From contig NZ_JAJIRT010000003.1 in NCBI RefSeq assembly GCF_025717675.1, positions 186,001-250,000 of the forward strand: DNA of 64,000 bases, in the 5' to 3' direction. A model generated the notes under the pieces. The model had not been told where the DNA came from, made no database searches, and saw only the letters and a program-made list of their open reading frames with translations. Each line of letters starts with the position of its first letter. Position 1 is the stretch's first letter. The DNA comes from Paucibacter sp. DJ2R-2. GTDB lineage: Bacteria; Pseudomonadota; Gammaproteobacteria; Burkholderiales; Burkholderiaceae_C. This document shows positions 26,090-34,480 of the stretch, one piece after another. Both the position numbers and the translations under genes were made by a program.

Positions 26090-26587
26090 CTATTGCTGCA
26101 CCGTTGCTGCTTTGCGCTTGCGTGGAGTGATTGTTATTGGCTGCGGTGCAATGCCCAGTAATGAGGCGGCTACGGTGGGTGCTGCAATTGACTCGGCAAG
26201 CGTCATTGAGTCCAGCTCAGCCATGAATGCGTCAATCGCTCGCGACATGCGGCGCTTCAGATTGCAGGTTGGCTGAATGGCGCAATGATGAGGGGTCGCC
26301 TTGTCATGGCAGGCCACGATAGAGAAGTCCTTCTCCGCCATTCGAACAATGGAGCCGATTGAGATTTCACTCGGGTCCTTGGCTATTCGCATGCCGCCGG
26401 AGCGGCCGCGCACCGTAGTCACGAAGCCCGTTTGTGCTAGCTCATTGACGATCTTGGTGAGATGACTCCGCGAGATGTCATAAGCCTTCGCAATTTCGTC
26501 GATTGTAGACATGCCATCGTCGCGGTGGCGCACAGCCAGATACATCATCACGCGCAACGTGTAGTCGGTGTAGACGGTCAAGCGCAT
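26090..26587 (-). CDS. nsrR: Rrf2-family nitric oxide sensor-repressor NsrR
   Basis: A 165-residue Rrf2 regulator. The opening MRLTVYTDYTLRVMMYLAVR and the winged helix (ISRSHLTKIVNELAQTGFVT, then VRGRSGGMRI) are typical of NsrR. Three Cys for the iron-sulfur cluster are at 93, 102 and 108 (ACHDKATPHHCAIQPTC), matching the NsrR spacing. In the family, NO destroys the cluster and relieves repression. ATG 26587 is preferred over 26599 by alignment with NsrR proteins. It diverges from nnrS and lies among nirK, oxidase and haemoglobin genes, the usual NsrR targets. Confidence 0.9.
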   Translation of the reverse strand: MRLTVYTDYTLRVMMYLAVRHRDDGMSTIDEIAKAYDISRSHLTKIVNELAQTGFVTTVRGRSGGMRIAKDPSEISIGSIVRMAEKDFSIVACHDKATPHHCAIQPTCNLKRRMSRAIDAFMAELDSMTLAESIAAPTVAASLLGIAPQPITITPRKRKAATVQQ

Positions 26588-26699
26588 ACGGGCCCTCATA
26601 AATTCATGGAGAGTCTACCTTATAAGACATCGCGTCGCCTATTGCTTTTCTTGTTGGGTAGCCTTAAAATGCCATCAGTCATGTATGTTATGTGAGCGT

Positions 26700-27905
26700 A
26701 TGAAACCCACTCTGGTATCGCTGCCTCTGCTTGGACAAGGTCCAACTTATGCGCCGCATGGTTGGCCGCCTTTGCGGCTTGCGTTTCGGCCGTTCTACCT
26801 GTTGGCCGCGCTCAGTGCTGTGCTGCTCATGCCGCTTTGGTGGGCTGTCTTTACGGGGAGTGTCGTGCCTGCAACTGGTTTGGCGCCTTCGCTATGGCAC
26901 GGTCACGAAATGCTTTTTGGGTTCGTTTGTGCCGTCGTGGTTGGTTTTTTGCTGACGGCGGGAAAGAGTTGGACTGGACTCGCTACGCCGCGTGGCGCCC
27001 ATTTGGGGGCGCTGGTGCTGCTTTGGCTGACTGCTCGAGTGGCGGCTGTACTTGCGCCGTATTCTGTCTTTTTCGTGTTGGATGTGGCCTTTCTGCCTAT
27101 GGTCGCAATTTTGTTCGGCGATCTGTTGGTGCGCTCCAAGAATTTCCGCAATGCTGGCGTCGCTGTGGTGCTGATGGCGCTGGGTTTGGCAAACTTGGGG
27201 TTTCATCTTGGAGCGAGCGGTGTGTTTAGCTGGCCGGCCCAGCGTGCGCTGCATGCAGGAGTAGCGCTGCTTGTAGTGTTGGAAACGGTGATTGGCGGCC
27301 GAGTCATCCCGTTCTTTACGCGCAACGTGACGCCTGGACTCAGCAATACAGTGCCAGTGTGGCGGGAGTACTTGCTGATGGTCGCCACCCTGGTGAGTCT
27401 TTGGGCGTGGCTGCAGGAATGGCCTCGTGGCCTGGCTGCGACGGTGCTGACGCTAGCGGCGATGCTGCATGCGTGGCGACTGCTAACTTGGTCTCCGCAG
27501 GTTACGCTGCACAGGCCAATTCTGTGGTCGTTGCACTTGGCCTATGCCTGGATTCCTGTTGGGCTCGCGCTGTTGGCCTGGGCCGTATGGACGGAGTCTT
27601 CGGTCTCACCGGCCCTACATGCGTTTTCGGTTGGTGCGACCACTGGTCTCATCATTGCGATGCTCACCAGGACCGCTCGCGGCCACACGGGTCGACCTCT
27701 CCAGGTGGGCTGGGTTGAGACAGCGGCTTATGTGTTGGTTGCCGTCGCCGCTCTAACTCGGGTCGTGCTGCCCTTGACTTGGCCGCTTGCAACGCCTGCC
27801 GCATTGGTCATGGCAGGCGTTTGCTACGCGTGTGCTTTCGGGCTTTATCTCGCTGTATATGCCCCATGGCTGCTTCGTCCTCGCGTCGATGGGCAGGATG
27901 GCTGA
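26700..27905 (+). CDS. nnrS: NnrS family haem-copper membrane protein
   Basis: A 401-residue protein with about twelve membrane helices. Family marks include PLRLAFRPFYLLAALSAVLL near the N-terminus, SLWHGHEMLFGFVCAVVVGF with paired His, GGRVIPFFTRNV, and LHAFSVGATTGLIIAMLTRT followed by ARGHTGR. NnrS proteins counter nitrosative stress by limiting iron-nitrosyl complex formation. It diverges from nsrR with a gap of about 110 bases and starts a plus-strand series of nine genes. The ATG at 26700 lacks a strong ribosome site. Confidence 0.92.
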   Translation: MKPTLVSLPLLGQGPTYAPHGWPPLRLAFRPFYLLAALSAVLLMPLWWAVFTGSVVPATGLAPSLWHGHEMLFGFVCAVVVGFLLTAGKSWTGLATPRGAHLGALVLLWLTARVAAVLAPYSVFFVLDVAFLPMVAILFGDLLVRSKNFRNAGVAVVLMALGLANLGFHLGASGVFSWPAQRALHAGVALLVVLETVIGGRVIPFFTRNVTPGLSNTVPVWREYLLMVATLVSLWAWLQEWPRGLAATVLTLAAMLHAWRLLTWSPQVTLHRPILWSLHLAYAWIPVGLALLAWAVWTESSVSPALHAFSVGATTGLIIAMLTRTARGHTGRPLQVGWVETAAYVLVAVAALTRVVLPLTWPLATPAALVMAGVCYACAFGLYLAVYAPWLLRPRVDGQDG

Positions 27906-27906
27906 C

Positions 27907-28362
27907 ATGCGCCAATTATCTTCACCTCGCTGGACTGAGGCTGTTCCTTGGGTGGTGGTCGGCATGCTGCTCGGAATTTCCTTCTTCGCGCAGCCAATCA
28001 AATTCCTAACGCCCGGTCTCAGCAACGCCCAATTGGTGTCAGTCGGGGCCACCATCTTTGAAGCATCACATCTCATGCAGTGGACTGCGTTTGCTTTGCT
28101 GTTCGTGAGTGTGGTGCCCGGAAAAAGTCCTGCCTCCAAGGCGCGTCTATATCTTTTGGCCGCCGCTGGCACGTTGATTGGGCAGCAGGTCTTCGTGATG
28201 CCAACTCTGATTCAGCGACTTGTTTCGCTGAATGAGGGCAGAACCTCGCCCAATTCGCCGCACCACCTCGCGTATGTAGTGCTCGAATTGCTCAAGCTGA
28301 GCGCGCTTGTCTTACTCGCGCGGCTGCATGCTAGCCAATGCCACCTTGGAGAGGTTCAATGA
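27907..28362 (+). CDS. Four-helix membrane protein, DUF4149/TMEM205-like
   Basis: A 151-residue integral membrane protein with about four helices (WVVVGMLLGISFFAQPIKFL first). A TLIGQQVFVMPTLIQRL block is followed by SPHHLAYVVLELLKLSALVL. The paired His before the last helix and overall layout resemble DUF4149 proteins that occur near haem-copper oxidases, but the match is not certain. ATG 27907 has AGGATGG upstream; ATG 27898 within the nnrS end is an alternative. Its stop overlaps the oxidase start as ATGA, so it is probably coupled to oxidase synthesis. Confidence 0.75.
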   Translation: MRQLSSPRWTEAVPWVVVGMLLGISFFAQPIKFLTPGLSNAQLVSVGATIFEASHLMQWTAFALLFVSVVPGKSPASKARLYLLAAAGTLIGQQVFVMPTLIQRLVSLNEGRTSPNSPHHLAYVVLELLKLSALVLLARLHASQCHLGEVQ

Positions 28363-29933
28363 ACACCGCCGCCATCTTGTTATCGGCCTTTGTTTTGTCG
28401 GTCGTCGCCTTGTTGATTTTTATCTGGACACAGCGAAGCGACATGTTTGAGCGCGGGGCGAAGGGTGCTGAGGTCATCTTCGCTCCTGGCGAGATCGGTC
28501 TTGTCGAGGACCCTGCTGCGGGACGGACGCCGCCAATTGTCAACAATGAACTCCTATCCCGCGCACGTGCTGATGCGTCGACTGCACCGCTTGTTTTCTT
28601 TTTCATCTGCTGTGCCTTTGTATGGCTGCTTGTCGCTTCCGCCGCTGGCTTAACGGCGTCCATCAAGCTTCATGAGCCTGATTGGCTTGTGGGCCAGGCT
28701 TGGCTTACCTTTGGCCGAATTCGGACCATCCATTTGAATGCCGTCGCGTATGGCTGGGCGCCGATGGCCGGCCTGGGCATTGCCTTGTTCGTCATCCCCC
28801 GACTCTTGAAGACCGAACTCGTGGGAGCGAAGTATGCGTTTCTTGGCGCGGCTCTCTGGAACGCAGCCCTCATCGCCGGCCTAGGCGCCATTGCAGCAGG
28901 ATTCAGCGACGGCCTCGAATGGCTGGAGATTCCCTGGCAAATTGACATTTTGTTCGTGGTTGGCGGTGCCCTGGTTGGCGTGCCCCTCGTGCTGACGCTA
29001 CTCAACCGCAAGGTCGAACATTTGTATGTTTCGGTCTGGTACATGGGTTGCGCACTGTTTTGGTTTCCCGTGCTGTTCCTCGTTGGCAACGTGCCTGATC
29101 TGCACAAAGGCGTGCAGCAAGCGGCGACGAACTGGTGGTTCGGTCACAACGTGCTTGGGCTGTTTTACACGCCGTTGGCCCTAGCTTCGGTGTACTACTT
29201 TCTGCCCAAAATCGTCGGCCGGCCGGTCCAGAGCTACAACCTATCGCTCCTGGGCTTCTGGGGGCTGGCCTTCTTCTATGGGCAGGTGGGTGGTCACCAT
29301 CTCATCGGTGGCCCCGTTCCCGGATGGCTCGTTACGCTGTCCATCGTGCAAAGCATGATGATGATCGTGCCGGTCCTGGCCTTTACTGTGAATCAACACC
29401 AGACATTGAAGGGGCACCTCGACGCTTTTCGAACGTCGCCTACGCTGAGGTTCATTGGCTTTGGGGGCCTGATGTACACAGCCAGTTCCATTCAAGGCTC
29501 CTTTGAGGCTTTGCGCAGCGTGAACGTGGTTACCCATTTCACCCACTTCACCGTGGCACATGCGCATTTGGGTTTGTACGGCTTCGTGACAATGGTGTTC
29601 TTCGGCGCCCTTTACTTCGTCGTGCCTCGGGTTTCTGGCCGCGAGTGGCCGTCGCAAATTCTCATAGCTGCGCACTTCTGGCTTGCAGCGGTGGGCATCA
29701 CGGTCTACTTCGTCTCCCTGACCATCGGTGGCTGGCTGCAGGGGAGGGCCATGCTAAACGCGAGTCAGCCTTTCATCGAGTCAGTGGCGCTCACCATTCC
29801 CTATCTGAAAGCGCGCAGCATCGGAGGCGGGCTCATGGCTTTGGGTCATCTTGTGTTCGCCGTCCACTTCTTGATGCTACTGGCTGGCAAATCCGCTGGG
29901 CGCAGCCAGCCGACCTTGCTGAAGACACTGTGA
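28359..29933 (+). CDS. ccoN: cbb3-type oxidase catalytic subunit CcoN with CcoS-like N-terminus (524 aa)
   Basis: Haem-copper oxygen reductase subunit I. Haem and copper His motifs follow CcoN order: TIHLNAVAYGWAPMAG, WWFGHNVLGLFYTPLALASV, FFYGQVGGHHLIGG and VTHFTHFTVAHAHLGLYGF. The Tyr six residues before the paired His (FFYGQVGGHH) sits where C-type oxidases place their cross-linked Tyr, arguing against an NO reductase. The first 60 residues add a membrane helix and IWTQRSDMFERGA...IFAPGE...EDP, like the separate maturation protein CcoS; a fusion is inferred. It overlaps the preceding gene by ATGA. Confidence 0.88.
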   Translation: MNTAAILLSAFVLSVVALLIFIWTQRSDMFERGAKGAEVIFAPGEIGLVEDPAAGRTPPIVNNELLSRARADASTAPLVFFFICCAFVWLLVASAAGLTASIKLHEPDWLVGQAWLTFGRIRTIHLNAVAYGWAPMAGLGIALFVIPRLLKTELVGAKYAFLGAALWNAALIAGLGAIAAGFSDGLEWLEIPWQIDILFVVGGALVGVPLVLTLLNRKVEHLYVSVWYMGCALFWFPVLFLVGNVPDLHKGVQQAATNWWFGHNVLGLFYTPLALASVYYFLPKIVGRPVQSYNLSLLGFWGLAFFYGQVGGHHLIGGPVPGWLVTLSIVQSMMMIVPVLAFTVNQHQTLKGHLDAFRTSPTLRFIGFGGLMYTASSIQGSFEALRSVNVVTHFTHFTVAHAHLGLYGFVTMVFFGALYFVVPRVSGREWPSQILIAAHFWLAAVGITVYFVSLTIGGWLQGRAMLNASQPFIESVALTIPYLKARSIGGGLMALGHLVFAVHFLMLLAGKSAGRSQPTLLKTL

Positions 29934-29942
29934 GGGGCGAGC

Positions 29943-30557
29943 ATGCATAACGAAACCAAGTTGATCGCCGGCGGCATGACGATGTTGAGTATCGCAACGA
30001 GCGTTCTCGTTGTCGTGCCCTATATGACAGTTCGGGATGTGAAGCCACCTGAAGGTCTAAAGCCATATACGGGTATGGAACTGCGGGGTCGTCAGGTCTA
30101 CATCGCCAACGGCTGTGTGTACTGCCACTCCCAGCAGCCGCGCGCCAAGAACTTCGCTCCAGACTTCGCGCGTGGCTGGGGGCGTGCGAGCGTCGCCGCG
30201 GACTATGCCTACGACACACCACACCTCCTTGGAACGATGCGAACAGGGCCGGACTTGTTCAACATTGGAGCGCGCCAGCCTAGCGACCAGTGGCACCTGG
30301 GGCATCTTTACCAACCGCGGGCCTACGTACCGGGTAGCGTGATGCCGAGCTACCCCTACCTTTTCGACATCAAGACCAGCCTGGAAACGGGGGACACAGA
30401 GGTCAAGTTGCCTCCTGGCCATGCGCCGGCGGGGAAGCTGGTCGTGGCCAATCGGGACGCACTTGACCTTGTTGCCTACCTCAAGGCTTTGAGCCACAAC
30501 TATCCGGTGGTAGAGGCGCCTGCAATGGCTGCTTCTAGGCCGCCCGCCAGCCGCTGA
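29943..30557 (+). CDS. ccoO: cbb3-type oxidase subunit II, monohaem CcoO
   Basis: A 204-residue membrane-anchored cytochrome c. One N-terminal membrane helix (residues about 8-28) is followed by YTGMELRGRQVYIANGCVYC with a CVYCH haem site (about residue 57), then HLLGTMRTGPDLFNIGARQP and GSVMPSYPYLF with the axial Met. These are the hallmark blocks of CcoO/FixO. Its start is nine bases after ccoN. It would pass electrons from the next cytochrome to CcoN and needs the System II maturation genes for haem attachment. Confidence 0.93.
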   Translation: MHNETKLIAGGMTMLSIATSVLVVVPYMTVRDVKPPEGLKPYTGMELRGRQVYIANGCVYCHSQQPRAKNFAPDFARGWGRASVAADYAYDTPHLLGTMRTGPDLFNIGARQPSDQWHLGHLYQPRAYVPGSVMPSYPYLFDIKTSLETGDTEVKLPPGHAPAGKLVVANRDALDLVAYLKALSHNYPVVEAPAMAASRPPASR

Positions 30558-30577
30558 ACGCCAACTGTGGAGTAGCA

Positions 30578-31174
30578 ATGAAACAAGACCCTCACATCAC
30601 GGCTCAGCAGCAGCGCGAGAACCCGGACCCTCACGAGAAGACCAATCCGATTCCCTGGCCGCTGATCATTTTGGTAGCGCTGCTGTTTTCCTTCGGTATC
30701 GCTTACATCAGCACCGCCGATATCGCGAGCCCGTCTTCTTGGGGTGACGGTCGGGTAGCGGAAGAACTTAGTGGCAGCAAGAAGGAGGGCGCTGTCAAGG
30801 TGGACGGTGCCGCGCTGTACGCTTCTTTGTGTGTTGCCTGCCACCAAGCCAGTGGGCAGGGTCTTCCCGGGGTGTTTCCTCCTCTCGCGGGTAGCGAGTG
30901 GGTGAATGGCAAGGACACTACGGCGGTGGCCATCGTGCTGCATGGGATCACAGGCAAGCTCACCGTCAAAGGGAACGAGTACAACGGCGTGATGCCCGCG
31001 TTTGGTGGCCAATTGTCGAATGAGCAGATGGCAGCGTTGCTTACCCATATTCGCACCCAGTGGGGCAATAGCGCCCCGGCGGTTAGCGCAGAGTCGGTGG
31101 CTCAAGCACGTGACACATTCAAGGACCGCACGGCACCATTCGCCGGCGCAAAGGAACTTCCACCCCACGATTGA
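30578..31174 (+). CDS. Membrane-anchored monohaem cytochrome c, CcoP-like third subunit
   Basis: A 198-residue protein with a cytosolic charged N-terminus (HEKTNPIPWPL), one membrane helix (about 27-45) and a class I cytochrome c domain. It has CVACHQASGQGLPGVFPPLA (haem site about residue 85) and an axial Met in GVMPAFGGQLSNEQMAALLT. Standard CcoP has two haems; this has one, so it may be a reduced CcoP or a dedicated electron donor. It sits 20 bases after ccoO in the same series. Confidence 0.85.
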   Translation: MKQDPHITAQQQRENPDPHEKTNPIPWPLIILVALLFSFGIAYISTADIASPSSWGDGRVAEELSGSKKEGAVKVDGAALYASLCVACHQASGQGLPGVFPPLAGSEWVNGKDTTAVAIVLHGITGKLTVKGNEYNGVMPAFGGQLSNEQMAALLTHIRTQWGNSAPAVSAESVAQARDTFKDRTAPFAGAKELPPHD

Positions 31175-31209
31175 CTTGATTGCTCTGCAGTCAACTTGGA
31201 GACGAAGAA

Positions 31210-31368
31210 ATGTTGCATTGCAAATGTTTGTTTGATGGCGCAGTCCGTTGTGACGAGGAACTGGCTGCAGAAGAACGGACGCTAGGTCTAGAGCTAGGCC
31301 TCGGTGTCATTCTTGCCCTCATTCTTGCTTCCACCTTAGTTCAGGCGTTCGGAGTGTTGTATGGCTGA
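31210..31368 (+). CDS. Small Cys-containing single-helix membrane protein (52 aa)
   Basis: Begins MLHCKCLFDGAVRCDEELAA with three Cys, followed by one long hydrophobic helix (LGLGVILALILASTLVQAFG). GGAGACGAAGAA lies just upstream of ATG 31210, a good ribosome site, and the stop overlaps the next gene (ATGGCTGA). No family is recognised. The position in an oxidase/NO-defence series and the CxC motif suggest a small oxidase subunit or metal-handling peptide; this is inference. Confidence 0.6.
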   Translation: MLHCKCLFDGAVRCDEELAAEERTLGLELGLGVILALILASTLVQAFGVLYG

Positions 31369-31807
31369 TTTGCATTCAGCCCAAGGGGGCAGCGTTAACC
31401 GAACCACGTTGCGCCGGCTCGTCGACGCCTTCTATGTGGACGTACGAAGGGACGAATTGTTAGGGCCGGTATTCGAAGCGAGTATCCCTGCGGATGCTTG
31501 GGAGGTGCATTTGGAGCGAATGACCGATTTCTGGAGCACGGTCATGCTTGGCACGCGAAGCTTCAGAGGTAACGTGTTTAAGAAGCACGTGGCCCTGGCT
31601 GACATTGCCGACGTCCGGCCTGAGCACTTCTTGCGTTGGATAACGCTTTGGAATCACCATAGTTCGGCCCTGTTCCCGGCGGAAGTTGCGCAAGAACTGC
31701 AAGAGACCGCCAAAGGCATTGGGCGGAACTTGTTTTACGGCTTTTTCCAGCAGTTCGCGCGTTTCGTTGTGGTCGACGGCAAGGCGGTCGGGTACGAAGC
31801 GATCTAG
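31361..31807 (+). CDS. Group III truncated haemoglobin
   Basis: A 148-residue single-domain globin. The sequence LVDAFYVDVRRDELLGPVFE, the pattern HLERMTDFWSTVMLGTRSFR and GNVFKKHVAL followed by PEHFLRWITLW are characteristic of group III (trHbP-type). The His of FKKHVAL (about residue 76) is the probable proximal haem ligand and the Trp of FLRW is the usual G8 position. Members bind O2 and NO tightly and are often found near NO-related genes. It overlaps the preceding small gene by 8 bases and is followed by an SCO gene. Confidence 0.92.
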   Translation: MADLHSAQGGSVNRTTLRRLVDAFYVDVRRDELLGPVFEASIPADAWEVHLERMTDFWSTVMLGTRSFRGNVFKKHVALADIADVRPEHFLRWITLWNHHSSALFPAEVAQELQETAKGIGRNLFYGFFQQFARFVVVDGKAVGYEAI

Positions 31808-31819
31808 GAGCCGCTCGTC

Positions 31820-32437
31820 GTGAACCGTATTGGATCCACCTTGGCCGCGTGTGCACTTGTGCTGGCCGGTTTCTTTGTCGTCGTCGGTCCGATGACGGCT
31901 GGCTTTCAGTTCTGGACCTTTGAGTCTCTCCGTCGCGACTCGGCGGCGAGCGGGAATTTGCGCTTCCCAGTGTTGGAACTCCGCGAGGCGTCTGGAACAG
32001 CTCGCAGAGTGCCTTCAACAGGTCACGTCGGGATAGTGAACTTCATTTACACCCGATGCGAGTCAGTGTGCCAGTCATTGGGTGCTGAATTCTTCCAGGC
32101 TCAACAGGTGATCGTGGCGGCCGGGTCGTCGGTCCGCTTGCTGTCAATGTCCATCGACCCTGAATATGACACCGCGGGAGCTTTGATGGCGTATGCCCGT
32201 CGCTACAACGCCAACCCTGGCTTCTGGACGATTGCTGCGCCGCTTTCCCTTCAAGACGCGACGGCTGCAAGGAGGCAACTCGGCATCGTGGCGATCGAAG
32301 ACGGATTTGGTGGCTTCACCCACAACGGTACCTTGCATGTTGTGAATCGAGATGGGCGAGTTGCAGCAATCTTCGATACGCCTGACTGGCAACAGGCACT
32401 GGCCTTCGCCCGACGTCTGGATGGGGAGCTCCCTTGA
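31820..32437 (+). CDS. SCO1/SenC-type copper chaperone
   Basis: A 205-residue thioredoxin-fold protein with an N-terminal membrane anchor (residues 5-25). The copper site is C80-x3-C84 in NFIYTRCESVCQSLG plus a late His in GFTHNGTLHVV (H168 or H173). These proteins deliver copper to cytochrome oxidases or protect against peroxide; here the neighbouring haem-copper oxidase (CuB) is the likely client. The start is GTG at 31820, after AGGAGCC. The stop overlaps the next start as TTGA. Confidence 0.92.
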   Translation: MNRIGSTLAACALVLAGFFVVVGPMTAGFQFWTFESLRRDSAASGNLRFPVLELREASGTARRVPSTGHVGIVNFIYTRCESVCQSLGAEFFQAQQVIVAAGSSVRLLSMSIDPEYDTAGALMAYARRYNANPGFWTIAAPLSLQDATAARRQLGIVAIEDGFGGFTHNGTLHVVNRDGRVAAIFDTPDWQQALAFARRLDGELP

Positions 32438-32991
32438 AGAGACTTGTTGCATTGGCCTTGCTTTGCCTGCTGATGGTGCCGCAAATACGAGGCGTCTTCG
32501 AAGGCCGCATGAGCTTTCACATGGGGCTCGAGTTCCCCTTTCTGTTCGCGATTGGATGGCTGTTCGCCAACAATGCCGATGTACACCTGAAGTTTATTGC
32601 TCGCATTGACGGCGGCGGCCTCCTCGCGGCCACTTTCGCATCTTGCGTGCTTGCCGGTTGGATGATTCCAGTAGCGGTGGATCTGTCGTTGTTGGAGCCG
32701 AAGGTTGCGGCGCTCAAATACCTTACTTGGCTGCTGGCCGGTGCTCTTGTGCACGCGGCAAGAAGACGCCTCACGCCAGTCATTACTTCATTTTTCTTGG
32801 GGAACTCGGCATGGATGATGGCAACAGCCGGATTGCTTTACTTTGATGCTGAGCAGCAGCTGTGTGTCAACTATCTCGTCGATGACCAGCAGGCAACCGG
32901 CCTTGCGCTGCTGTTCTGGGGCGCGGCTTTCGCCTTGGCGACAATGAGCGTGTTGAAACCTGTTTTACGAGACCAAGAGGCGTCGGTTTAA
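32434..32991 (+). CDS. Membrane protein downstream of sco, unknown
   Basis: A 185-residue protein with about five membrane helices. TTG at 32434 within the SCO stop (TTGA) implies coupling. Residues include FHMGLEFPFLFAIGWLFAN and a repeated His in GALVHAARRR. I recognise no family; an unnamed membrane protein downstream of senC occurs in nitrosomonad NO-reductase clusters, and similarity of position is the only link. It may help oxidase assembly. Confidence 0.7.
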   Translation: MKRLVALALLCLLMVPQIRGVFEGRMSFHMGLEFPFLFAIGWLFANNADVHLKFIARIDGGGLLAATFASCVLAGWMIPVAVDLSLLEPKVAALKYLTWLLAGALVHAARRRLTPVITSFFLGNSAWMMATAGLLYFDAEQQLCVNYLVDDQQATGLALLFWGAAFALATMSVLKPVLRDQEASV

Positions 32992-33014
32992 AGAATTTCT
33001 AGAAAGGATGTGCA

Positions 33015-33491
33015 ATGGAGCAGAGGCAACATTGTTCCGACGTCGCTTCAAGTCATAAGCAATTGGGCGACGAATGGTTGCAAATTGTGGAGCGTGAATT
33101 GAGAGATTTACGCGAACCCCACGAAGTCTTCAAGTGCTTTTTCCATAACCTCTGGCTGTTGCTCGACAAGCCGATTTTTGTGGCGCAAGCTGAGCTCCTG
33201 TTGCTTGCGAGAACTGGTATGCATGCTGAAGCTTCCCTCGAGGGAGCGCGAACTTTTCTCGCGCGCGTTAGTTCTGAGCTTCCTAAGATCGCAGGGCGGA
33301 TCAGTCCAACTAGTGCTTGGGCGATTGAAATTGATTTGTATTTGTCCATCCTGCTAGTTCAGGGCATAGCACTGGACAACTCGATGAATTTTAGGCGCGC
33401 ACTGCACCGGAAGCTGTACGAAAATTGGATCGCAAGCCTGCACAAAAAGCACTTGCCGACAACCTATTTTGAAATCCCTCATCGCGACTAA
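33015..33491 (+). CDS. Helical protein resembling a TetR ligand domain without HTH, unknown
   Basis: A 158-residue, probably all-helical soluble protein. FFHNLWLLLDKPIFVAQAEL, LLLARTGMHAEASLEGARTF looks like the C-terminal ligand-binding/dimerisation part of TetR regulators, where a Trp-x-x-hydrophobic-x-x-x-P and a LEL..AAR-like block are typical. No helix-turn-helix is present. AGAAAGGATG precedes ATG 33015. It may be a degenerate regulator or a stand-alone dimerising antagonist; both are guesses. Confidence 0.55.
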   Translation: MEQRQHCSDVASSHKQLGDEWLQIVERELRDLREPHEVFKCFFHNLWLLLDKPIFVAQAELLLLARTGMHAEASLEGARTFLARVSSELPKIAGRISPTSAWAIEIDLYLSILLVQGIALDNSMNFRRALHRKLYENWIASLHKKHLPTTYFEIPHRD

Positions 33492-33885
33492 GTCGTCTTG
33501 GTTTTTGAACTGCCTCCGAAAAGTTTGACGCATGTTAACGAGAGCCTCAATGGCCTGCGTTGTTGCGGCAAAGACGCGCTGGCAAGGTTGCTGACGCTGC
33601 CAGGCAGCCGCATCCCGGAGTGAACTCCAAACTGATCGGTGTTCTCGCCGTGGCGCCGGCTCCGACCCGATAGCTATCCCGTCAACAGGACCAGGCCAGC
33701 GGTAGACCTCTGGTTCGAAGTTCTTTGGGCTGTACCCATCTCTAGGTTGGAAATTCAAGGCATCGCCTCGCCCCTCTGAGCGTAAGCGTCTGGCTAAGTC
33801 ATGTTGACTTGGCTGGCTGCCGGCGAGTAGCAGCCATGCCGACGAAGTGGCGCAGTCTCTTTGCCGGAGCTCGTGTCGTGCAGGT

Positions 33886-34161
33886 CTAGGTCGACGACTC
33901 ACCCGAATTCGCCGCTTGGCACCTCGCTGAGGTGCTCTGTGAGTTCCGCCCTTTTGGTCTCCGAGCTTGCGTTGACAGCCACGCACCGATGCCGTCATGC
34001 GCCAGCACCTTCATGAGCGTGGCGCGTCGGTTGGCGTAGAGGTCGGCATGGTGCGGCTTGGCGCTGCCAAAGACCTGAACGACACGGGCCAGTGCGGTCT
34101 TCGTGCCGGCCCGCATGTCCAGTTGCGTCGTCGCGAGCCACACAGTGTCGATGCGGATCAA
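33886..34161 (-). pseudogene. tnpB: IS66 TnpB, C-terminally truncated
   Basis: From TTG 34161, overlapping the tnpA stop as TTGA, the frame reads IRIDTVWLATTQLDMRAGTK, TALARVVQVFGSAKPHHADL and YANRRATLMKVLAHDGIGAW. It then departs from the family where the C-terminal third should be. Loss of the end probably occurred with the tnpC deletion. Confidence 0.75.
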
Positions 34162-34480
34162 CGCAGCAGTTCGCGCATCCAGGCAGCACATACATCGGCA
34201 GCGTTTGCCGGCCACGTCACCGCGATGATGGTCGAGTCGCGGCGGACCTCAATGCGGATGGGCTCAGCGCTGGGCGCAGGCGGCGCGGGTGTCACAGGCA
34301 TCGGCAGCTCGATGAAGCCAGCAGGCTTCTCGCTGACGATCACTGAGTCAATAGGCTGCTGAGCCCTCTCTTGGAACTAGCGCCGCAGCAGGTTTGCGCT
34401 AATGCTCTGAGCCATCGCTACTGTGGCCGTCGAGATCCCCGGCTGCAGGGGGGGGAGGGGCTTGCACGGTCTGAGCCTTG
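34158..34480 (-). pseudogene. tnpA: IS66 TnpA with internal stop
   Basis: The N-terminal part PLQPGISTATVAMAQSISAN followed by LLRR ends at a stop at 34377-34379. The frame continues with a linker (EKPAGFIELPMPVTPAPPAP) and the conserved IRIEVRRDSTIIAVTWPANA ... AAWMRELLR. This is IS66 TnpA disabled by a nonsense codon; its own start is no longer clear. Confidence 0.7.

Noticed and set aside
28359-29933. Reading the haem-copper subunit as an NO reductase because of its NirK/NnrS neighbourhood.
   Set aside because: The Tyr of FFYGQVGGHH and the CcoO partner fit a C-type oxygen reductase.
33354-33998. Long minus-strand open frame (214 codons) crossing the end of the 33015 gene and the IS66 derivative.
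   Set aside because: It spans an IS boundary, is Arg/Gln/Pro-rich without a recognisable domain and overlaps a better-supported gene on the other strand.
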